A DNA stretch of 64,000 nucleotides from assembly GCA_021396245.1 (NCBI GenBank), contig WNYE01000120.1, positions 1 through 64,000 of the forward strand, given 5' to 3'. The notes beneath the pieces are model-generated. The model was not told where the DNA came from. It searched no databases and saw only the letters and a list, made by a program, of their open reading frames with translations. How positions within the stretch are numbered: position 1 is the first letter of the stretch; each line of letters begins with the position of its first letter. Positions 57,740 through 64,000 of this stretch are shown here, in pieces. The position numbers and the translations under genes are program-made. Source of the DNA: Sporothrix humicola. Taxonomy: Eukaryota; Ascomycota; Sordariomycetes; Ophiostomatales; Ophiostomataceae.

Positions 57740-60700
57740 TTACGAGAAGAAGTAGTCGCTCTCCTTGAGGCGGCGGACGTCAAAGTCGCCCTTGGCGGGG
57801 ATGGCAGGGAAGGTGAGGGGCACCCAGATCTGGAGGGGCGTGGGTCTGGACGCCCTGGGAGGAGCCTTTGTCTTCTTGCCGGCGATCGAGCCAGGCCGGA
57901 CGCCGGTTATCTTGGCCTCGAAGAGGTCTGCGCGGCGAGCATTAATGTCTGACAAGTCGACTTTGGAGTCAGCCCCAGACTCAGCCTCAGCCTCAGCGTC
58001 GGCGTCAGCCTCAGACTCGGCCTCGAGGAGAGCCTCGTCCATGGCCTCGTCCTCGCCAAAGCCGACCTCGTCGCCCGTAGCGACATCGCCCATGGCCGAG
58101 CCCATGCCGTCAAAGCTCATGCCGCCGGTAACACTGCGGCCAGACGTAGGCGTAGACGTAGATGTAGATGTAGATGTAGACTCGGCACCCTTGGCAGCCT
58201 TTGCCTTGGCCGCCTTTCTGGCCTTCTTCATCAGCTTCTCGGACGCGGCCGCCTCTTCGGCGGGAATGCGGCCGAGACTAAACTCGGCCAGGTCTTCGGG
58301 CTCGACGACGGCCTCGGCGTCTTCTTTGGTCTCGGTCGCCTCCAGGAACAAACTGGCGGGCGTCACCATCTTTTGGCCCTTGGCGACGAGCTTGGGGTCG
58401 TGGGAGGCGAGCAGGGCCAGGCGCTTGTTCTCCATGACCAGCTCGTCCTTGAGCGACATGCGCGGCAGGCTGGCGCGGAGGTCCAGAATCTTTTTGGCGA
58501 CGGCGCTCTTGCGGTTGACCTGGGCCAGGTACAGAGATCCCTTGTAGCGGGCCTCGAACTCGCGCGCCAGGCGGCCGACGACGTCGTCGCTGTGGATGCG
58601 CACAAAGGCGTCGCGCAGGACGCGGTTCATGGTGCCAATGTCGGCGGCGTGGGTCCAGAAAGAGTCGTGGACGGCGGCGAACTGTAGGCCGAGGGCGTCG
58701 CACTCGAGGGCGGACAGCAGCATGTGGCTGGCGTCGAGCGAGTGGATAAAGTTGGGCGGGAAGGCCTGGAGCTGCTTGCGCTTGTGGACGGGGTCGTTGC
58801 GGGCGGGCACGGTCAGGATCAGGTCCTGCAGACACGTCTCGACGGTACGAGTAGCGGCTTTGCGGTAGGGCTGCACGACAGGCATCTGGAGAGGCGTGGT
58901 CCACACGAGCGTCGAGCGGAACTGGCCCATGATCTCATTGTTGTCGTTCGTTATGCTTGCTCTTCCGTCCGCATGATAAGGCCTGGCGGCATCAACACCA
59001 TCGGCATCCTCAGTCTTCTTCTTCCGTGGCCGGCCAGGGCCAGGTTTAGTTTTGGGTTCTTCTTGGACTCGGACCGGAACCGGGGGCTCGCCAGCGACAA
59101 TGCTCTCGATCTGGTCGGGGAGCAGCGCGCGGCAGACGCGGCCGCCGACCTCGCCGAGCCAGTTCTGGATGTCGTGGGCGCCGCTGAACATGGTGGACAG
59201 GGCCTGGAAGATGAGGGTGGCAATGTACGAGGCCAAGGTTATGGGGACGATGCCGCTGTCTTGCTGGAGGGTCGGGTACAGGGCGTCGAGCTGCTTGAGG
59301 ACCTGCTTGCGGGCACCGGCAAACGTGACACCGTAGACGTTGGTCATGACGGTCTGCTTGACGACCTTGCGCTTAATCTTGCCGTCGAGCGCAAGCGCGT
59401 GCGGGTGGCCGTTGGCGGCGTCCTCGGCAATGCGCGCTTTGACGATATCGGCGACGGCCGAGTAGACGTCGGCGGGGCGGTCGCCGGGAACCAGGTTGAC
59501 CTGCTGGGCACCCCAGGAGTCACCGCCGAGGGCGGCATAGTGCTGGAGACCGTTGCAGGTGCCGTCCTGGTGGACGGGCAGGTGTGAGACAAACTGGGTC
59601 GGGTCGTCGAGGGAGAGGGCCGCGTTGAGCTCCATGCACGCGGCCAGGCACTGCCAGGGATCCTCGGCCTCGAGCCACCAGCGGTTGCCCTTCAAGGGGT
59701 TGGTGGCGGAATCGCGGATGTTGTCGACGTTCTCGTCGGCAAAAGCTGCACGCTCCGACAGACTGGCCTTGTCGAATCCATACACGTTGGCCAGGTGGAC
59801 CTTGAGCCAGCGCAGGCCGTCGGCGCCCAGAGCCTTGCCCTTTGCAAACGTCAGCAGGCCGCGAACATGGTCGGCGCCCATGTGGTTGAAGTAGGGCGGG
59901 ATCGGGTAGGCGCGGCCGCGGAAGTCGACGTTGTGGGGGAAGTAAAAGGTCTGATCCCTAAAGGCGCGCGCAATCTCCATCTGGAAGTTCATGAAGCAGC
60001 GCACCGAGTGCAGACCAGAGCGCTGGTTCTCAGCGGTCTTGACGGCCTTGTACCACGTGCGGCGCTTCATGGGATCCTCAGACGAGTCGGGCTCGGGCGG
60101 GACGGGGATGTTGGGGTTGATGGGCGGCACGTTGGCAATGGCCTCGCCGGTGTTCCATGCCTCGAGCAGCACGTCAAAGACGGGGCGGTTGACCTTCCAG
60201 GCGGTGCGGCCGAGCACGTCCAGGCCCTTGAGGACCTGGTCCATGTCGCCGCGGGCAATGGCGGCCTCGGTGTACAGCTTCTGGTCCTTGCGAGCGCCCT
60301 TGAGACGGACGAGGGCCGCCGGGTACTCGAGGAAGCCGCCCTTGTCGACGTTCTGCCAGGGCGCGGGCTCGACGACCATGGGCAGGTGGCGGGCCAGAAA
60401 GTCGCCGCGGGGCTCGCGCGACATGAGCTCGACGAGGGTGTTGTTGGCCATGAGGACGCCGACCTTTTTGCCGCGGCGCAGCTGGTTGACGCGGCTGAAG
60501 GCGGGCTGCTGCTGCGAGATGAGGGTGCGGGACTCGGGGTCTTCCTTGACGGTGGTGACCTTGGCGGTCTCCATGAGCAGCGACAGCAGGATGGCGCCGA
60601 CCTTGACCTGGATGCTGAGGGGCCAAGTGTTGTCGTAGATGCTGGGAGAGGGTGTTTTGGTCGTGGTCGAGGCGGCGTTTTCGGCGGTTCCAGCGTTTTC

Positions 60701-62581
60701 AGCGGCAGCGGCAGCAGATGCGGCCTCGGCGTCGGCAGCGGCGGCCTGGGGGTCTAGCAAGGCTCCGAGGTTGGTCGGGCGGCGCATGGCCTTCTTCAGG
60801 GCGCTCTTGATGACGGTCTTGGCGAGGCCGCGCGCCTGCGTCTTGCGACCCAGATCGGCCAGTTCGCGTGCCTGCTTCTGCAGACGAATGTCCTCCTCGG
60901 TGATCTTGGCGATCTGGATAATGATTTGGCTGATGGGGATGCCCTTGTCGGCGCCCTGGATGGCGATGCCGCTCAGGGTGCTGACAATGGTGACGGCGGC
61001 CAGGCGGCTGGTCTGGGACTGGCGCAGAAAGGGCCCGTAGAGACAGCGGTCGAGGTCTTCCTTGTTCCGGTGGCCGGTGGCGGATTCGGCCTGGTCGATC
61101 TTCTTCAGTTCCTGGGACAGGCGCCGCTCCAGGTCCCGGTGCCACTCGAAGAGGCGCGAGTTGAGCGACGCGGTGGAGAGCGACGTGTTGAGGCCCATTT
61201 TCAGGAGCGACTGGTTTTCCTCCTGCCAGCGGTCGACGGCGGCGTCGACACAGTCCCGCTCGAGGCGCGACTGGATCTCGCGGCGCTCGTCGACGTTGAG
61301 GCTGGCAATGTCGCGGCCCTGGGGGATCTCGGAGAAGAGACTGAGCGTTTGCTTGAGCATGCGCAGACCCATGCCCTTTTGCGGCGTAACGAGGACTTCG
61401 GGGGTATCCGATGGCCCTGATGACGCAGAAGTTGAAGCTGTGCCATCTGTAAAAGTCGTGCCGTCGGCCTGCGCCCCAGCTTGTCCAGCTTGTTGTCCGG
61501 CTTCCACTGCGCCCGGGTCGATCGACTGCAGGGCCTCTTCAAAGAGCGTTGTCGTCTCGGCGTCGGGGAAGGCCTCGAGATTGTACGTCTTGCAGATGTC
61601 GGTGATGGCGGCGCGGTCCTGGTCGTTGAGGATGCCCGTCATGTACAGGACCTCGAGGCCAGTGTCGCCGGGCGCCATGCTCATGTATCTGTCGACAAGA
61701 CGCTCTCGCCGCGGACCTTGCGATGTGAGCAGCGACGCCTTGAGCATGTAGGCAATGGTCTCGGGCGTCTGCTTGACACGCTTGCCGCGCACCTCGAGCT
61801 CGTACCACTTGTGCAGGCTCTCGGCAATGGCCTGCTCGGGGTCAAGCAGGAGCTGGTCGACCACCGCCTTCAGGTACCGATTGTGCAGCTCGTCCAGGTC
61901 AATCTCGGGCGTCGAAAAGCCGGGCTGGCACAGCCGCTTGAGGATCAGAGCGGCACGGTCCAGCGTGCCGACTTGCAGACACGCGTCCAGAACGGACAGC
62001 ATCTCCTCGACATCGCCGGGGATGCCGCGGGTGTTGATCTTTTGGCGCGCCGGCGCTCGCGAATCGTTTTGGTGAAGCACGAGCGGGGCTGCGACATTGA
62101 GTGGCCGCAGTTCCCAGAGCGGCAGAGGGTTAGTGACGGTCGCGTGGCTGTGAGGGCTGATGTCGTCTGTCGCCGAGATCGAGGGGAGAGACGCATGGGG
62201 AGGGAGCGAAGGAGATGTCGAGTAGATGAGGGGGTACGGTGGCGAGATGGATGAAGAAGCCGAAACGGACGGAAGAGGAGGGGACGGGGACGGGACGGCG
62301 CCGTATCCGTCGTCCATGGGCACTGGGGCGTAGTCGCCGAGGGCGGTGGCCAGCGTGCGCTCGGGCAGGTAGCCAATGCCGCTGTAGAACGTCTTGGGCC
62401 GCCATGGCCGCAGTTCGGGGCGGGTTGTGAAGAGGCGGCGGTCGACGCCGACGGGCCGCAGCGGCCGTAATAAGCGTGTCGGCTGTGTCGGGAGGGCTGT
62501 GAGGGTCGCGGACGACGGGCTGGCAGACGGCAGCCGGCGCAGGGCCGCGGCGTGGCGGCAGCCCGCAGGTCGTGCGAGCAT
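57740..62581 (-). CDS. RPO41: Mitochondrial DNA-directed RNA polymerase Rpo41 (Neurospora CYT-5 type)
   Basis: Single-subunit T7-like polymerase that transcribes mitochondrial DNA. Single exon, 1613 residues from an ATG at 62581; the N-terminus is Arg/Ala-rich as expected for a matrix targeting signal. The N-terminal PPR-like region covers roughly 150-400. Polymerase motifs: DFRGRAYPIPPYFNHMGADH (about 887), HQDGTCNGLQHYAALGGDSW (about 1000), KRKVVKQTVMTNVYGVTFAG (about 1075) and HDSFWTHA (about 1310). The extreme C-terminus YFFS is the family's usual ending. Two insertions stand out: an AT-hook-like GPGRPRKKK stretch before the TPLQMPVVQPYR motif, and a large acidic/Ser-Thr segment before the C-terminus. 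Divergent from ATP25. Confidence 0.97.
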   Translation of the reverse strand: MLARPAGCRHAAALRRLPSASPSSATLTALPTQPTRLLRPLRPVGVDRRLFTTRPELRPWRPKTFYSGIGYLPERTLATALGDYAPVPMDDGYGAVPSPSPPLPSVSASSSISPPYPLIYSTSPSLPPHASLPSISATDDISPHSHATVTNPLPLWELRPLNVAAPLVLHQNDSRAPARQKINTRGIPGDVEEMLSVLDACLQVGTLDRAALILKRLCQPGFSTPEIDLDELHNRYLKAVVDQLLLDPEQAIAESLHKWYELEVRGKRVKQTPETIAYMLKASLLTSQGPRRERLVDRYMSMAPGDTGLEVLYMTGILNDQDRAAITDICKTYNLEAFPDAETTTLFEEALQSIDPGAVEAGQQAGQAGAQADGTTFTDGTASTSASSGPSDTPEVLVTPQKGMGLRMLKQTLSLFSEIPQGRDIASLNVDERREIQSRLERDCVDAAVDRWQEENQSLLKMGLNTSLSTASLNSRLFEWHRDLERRLSQELKKIDQAESATGHRNKEDLDRCLYGPFLRQSQTSRLAAVTIVSTLSGIAIQGADKGIPISQIIIQIAKITEEDIRLQKQARELADLGRKTQARGLAKTVIKSALKKAMRRPTNLGALLDPQAAAADAEAASAAAAAENAGTAENAASTTTKTPSPSIYDNTWPLSIQVKVGAILLSLLMETAKVTTVKEDPESRTLISQQQPAFSRVNQLRRGKKVGVLMANNTLVELMSREPRGDFLARHLPMVVEPAPWQNVDKGGFLEYPAALVRLKGARKDQKLYTEAAIARGDMDQVLKGLDVLGRTAWKVNRPVFDVLLEAWNTGEAIANVPPINPNIPVPPEPDSSEDPMKRRTWYKAVKTAENQRSGLHSVRCFMNFQMEIARAFRDQTFYFPHNVDFRGRAYPIPPYFNHMGADHVRGLLTFAKGKALGADGLRWLKVHLANVYGFDKASLSERAAFADENVDNIRDSATNPLKGNRWWLEAEDPWQCLAACMELNAALSLDDPTQFVSHLPVHQDGTCNGLQHYAALGGDSWGAQQVNLVPGDRPADVYSAVADIVKARIAEDAANGHPHALALDGKIKRKVVKQTVMTNVYGVTFAGARKQVLKQLDALYPTLQQDSGIVPITLASYIATLIFQALSTMFSGAHDIQNWLGEVGGRVCRALLPDQIESIVAGEPPVPVRVQEEPKTKPGPGRPRKKKTEDADGVDAARPYHADGRASITNDNNEIMGQFRSTLVWTTPLQMPVVQPYRKAATRTVETCLQDLILTVPARNDPVHKRKQLQAFPPNFIHSLDASHMLLSALECDALGLQFAAVHDSFWTHAADIGTMNRVLRDAFVRIHSDDVVGRLAREFEARYKGSLYLAQVNRKSAVAKKILDLRASLPRMSLKDELVMENKRLALLASHDPKLVAKGQKMVTPASLFLEATETKEDAEAVVEPEDLAEFSLGRIPAEEAAASEKLMKKARKAAKAKAAKGAESTSTSTSTSTPTSGRSVTGGMSFDGMGSAMGDVATGDEVGFGEDEAMDEALLEAESEADADAEAEAESGADSKVDLSDINARRADLFEAKITGVRPGSIAGKKTKAPPRASRPTPLQIWVPLTFPAIPAKGDFDVRRLKESDYFFS
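58140..58180 (-). repeat. In-frame Ser-Thr hexanucleotide repeat in RPO41
   Basis: Tandem TCTACA-type hexamers (seen as repeated TAGATG on the + strand) encode alternating Ser-Thr residues in the C-terminal insertion of Rpo41. An Ala/Glu/Asp repeat follows at about 57965-58025. Both are slippage-prone. Confidence 0.8.
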
Positions 62582-63169
62582 TGTCGATGTTGTTGTGATC
62601 ACGCGAGGAGGAGAGGAGGAGGAGAAAATAGAAAGGAGAGGATTTAAAGAAAAGAAAGGAGGAAAAGGATATTATGAGGTCAATGCCCCATTGGTGTCGC
62701 TATGGTCAAAACAAATGCAATTCGCGGTATGGTACAATGGGTGTGGCAGAAAAAAACAGACACAAACGACGAGATGTCAAAAAGTCGACACAAAGCAAAA
62801 GCAGAATGCAAAATGGGATGGTCTCATTTCAGGAGGCGGAAAAAACTGCACTTGCCCTGCAAAAAAAATTGAGCTTCTAGAAAATTTGGCCGCTAGCTGC
62901 CGGCCGCCCCAGAGAGTGTTTATCGGGCTGTGATTGGCCGGCTGCCACAACAGACCCGCCCTGGTGGGACCTGTCTGGACGCGGCCCACCTATGAGGCTG
63001 CATGGCGAATTAAATTTAATCGCAAAATAAATGCAAAAACATGCGGAAGGCAAGAGTCGTGTGGAGAGACAGTTTGAGGCAGAGACTGAAAAGGCTTGAC
63101 CTTGACCTTTTGACAACATAATTCGACACGATCATTCAGATAAACGGCAACTCCCACCCGCCAATACCC
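62582..63169. promoter_or_regulatory. Shared RPO41 / ATP25 promoter
   Basis: A 588-bp divergent spacer between two mitochondrial-function genes. It contains a CCAAT box on the minus strand (ATTGG at 62933-62937), a common HAP-complex site at respiratory genes. Co-regulation is inferred from gene content and spacing, not demonstrated. Confidence 0.5.
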
Positions 63170-64000
63170 ATGATGCTGCCGCCAACAGCAAGGGCCACTG
63201 GCAGCGCAGCCTGCCGGGCGCAACTGCGGCGAATCCTGCAGACGGCGCCGGCTCGGTCGAGTTCTCGATTGGCTTTTGATTCGACGACGATATCTTCGAC
63301 AGCATCCTCACACACAACATTATGTCGGCCACAGACAGCAACACGACTGGCATGTCTGCCATCACATATGTCGCAGTACCGGCACTACTCTACCGCCAAA
63401 GACGATGACAAGCCGTTGGCTCCCGAGGACTCTCCAGAAACATCGGAGACGACCTCAACTTCGACTTCAACCACAACTCCCCCCTCTTCCTCGCCAGACA
63501 CTCCCTCCTCTTCCTCCGACATCCCTTGGTACCTCAAGGTCGACGTGCCAAAACACGACACGCTCACGCCCTTCGATGTGCCTCTTCCCGACATCCCGCC
63601 AGGCTCGCCCACGATCCTCAGGTCGCTCGTCGAGTTTGTCGCCGAGGACATGGGCTTTGACGACCTCGAGCTGCTCGACTTGCGGGCGCTCGACCCGCCC
63701 GCCGGTTTGGGTCCTGAGCTGCTTATGCTCTTCGGCACTGCCCGCAGCGAGCGCCACCTGCACGTGAGCGCCGACCGGCTCGTGCGCTGGCTGCGCAAAA
63801 ACGGCATCAACTCGTCGGCCGACGGTCTGCTGGGCCGCAACGAGCTCAAGATTAAACTCAGACGTAAGGCACGGCGCGCCAAGCTCCTGGGCGGCAACAA
63901 CATGGCCTCGCTCGAGGCTGCTGCGAGTGGCGGCGGCACGGACGGGGCGCCGGTCGAGGTCGACGACGGCATCAGCACGCAGTGGGTGTGTCTACACGCC
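63170..64000 (+). CDS. ATP25: ATP25, mitochondrial ATPase synthesis protein 25 (5' part; runs off window)
   Basis: Mitochondrial factor needed to stabilise the mRNA of ATP synthase subunit 9 and assemble its ring; the N-terminal half is related to bacterial RsfS and is released by processing. 277 codons are open to the window end with no stop. The first ATG (63170) begins an Arg-rich, acid-poor presequence (about 1-85). A Ser/Thr-rich linker and DIPWYLKVDVP follow. The RsfS-like domain shows the family blocks LLDLRALDPPAGLG, GTARSERHLHVSADRLVRWL and LLGRNELKIKLRRKARRAK, then DDGISTQWVCLHA. The C-terminal half lies outside. Three frames overlap here, but only this one carries the family motifs. 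Confidence 0.9.
   Translation, partial: MMLPPTARATGSAACRAQLRRILQTAPARSSSRLAFDSTTISSTASSHTTLCRPQTATRLACLPSHMSQYRHYSTAKDDDKPLAPEDSPETSETTSTSTSTTTPPSSSPDTPSSSSDIPWYLKVDVPKHDTLTPFDVPLPDIPPGSPTILRSLVEFVAEDMGFDDLELLDLRALDPPAGLGPELLMLFGTARSERHLHVSADRLVRWLRKNGINSSADGLLGRNELKIKLRRKARRAKLLGGNNMASLEAAASGGGTDGAPVEVDDGISTQWVCLHA

Overview
This 64 kb window comes from the nuclear genome of a filamentous ascomycete (Pezizomycotina). The protein families fit a Sordariomycete, and possibly Ophiostomatales, but that placement is inference from protein style only. The evidence is short introns (57-81 bp) with GTRAGT-type donors and CTAAC/CTAAT branch sites, GC-rich coding DNA, pyrimidine-rich leaders, and a fungus-specific gene set: PTH11-like rhodopsin-fold receptor, HMG-CoA reductase, ferric reductase, monopolin Csm1, Rpo41 and Atp25. 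Fourteen genes are modelled, most with introns resolved to the base.

Layout. 1.4-5.5 kb (+): GPI inositol-deacylase BST1. 7.0-8.3 kb (-): cystathionine beta-lyase. 9.6-11.1 kb (-): mitochondrial outer-membrane AAA extractase MSP1, divergent from the monopolin subunit CSM1 (12.0-13.8 kb, +). 14.0-20.0 kb (-): two tandem paralogues of an unrecognised family joining a C2H2-like finger to a degenerate Ulp1/C48-like domain, separated by AT-rich DNA; this is the most accessory-looking part. 22.0-23.3 kb (-): ARC1-type tRNA-binding cofactor, divergent from an IRC5/LSH-type SNF2 ATPase (24.2-27.1 kb, +). 27.2-28.1 kb (-): secreted Gly-rich protein. 28.1-33.7 kb: large gene-free stretch. 33.7-37.2 kb (+): SH3-domain protein. 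37.2-41.0 kb: second large gene-free stretch. 41.0-44.5 kb (-): HMG-CoA reductase. 46.4-48.1 kb (+): PTH11/rhodopsin-type 7TM protein. 49.7-52.8 kb (+): ferric reductase with three perfect ATCWGATAA iron-GATA sites upstream. 53.4-56.2 kb (-): secreted, repeat-bearing protein ending in a Kex2 site plus an 11-residue tail. 57.7-62.6 kb (-): mitochondrial RNA polymerase RPO41, divergent from ATP25 (63.2 kb to the window end, +, partial).

There are no operons and most genes are housekeeping. Functional links are local: RPO41 and ATP25, both mitochondrial gene-expression/ATP-synthase factors, share a 588-bp promoter; the ferric reductase carries its own iron-response sites; the sulfur amino-acid gene has a CPC1/GCN4 site. 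The least explained pieces are the tandem zinc-finger/Ulp1-like pair, the secreted repeat protein and a Tc1-like terminus with an A-tract near 45.1 kb. I found no convincing tRNA, rRNA, CRISPR or complete transposon.
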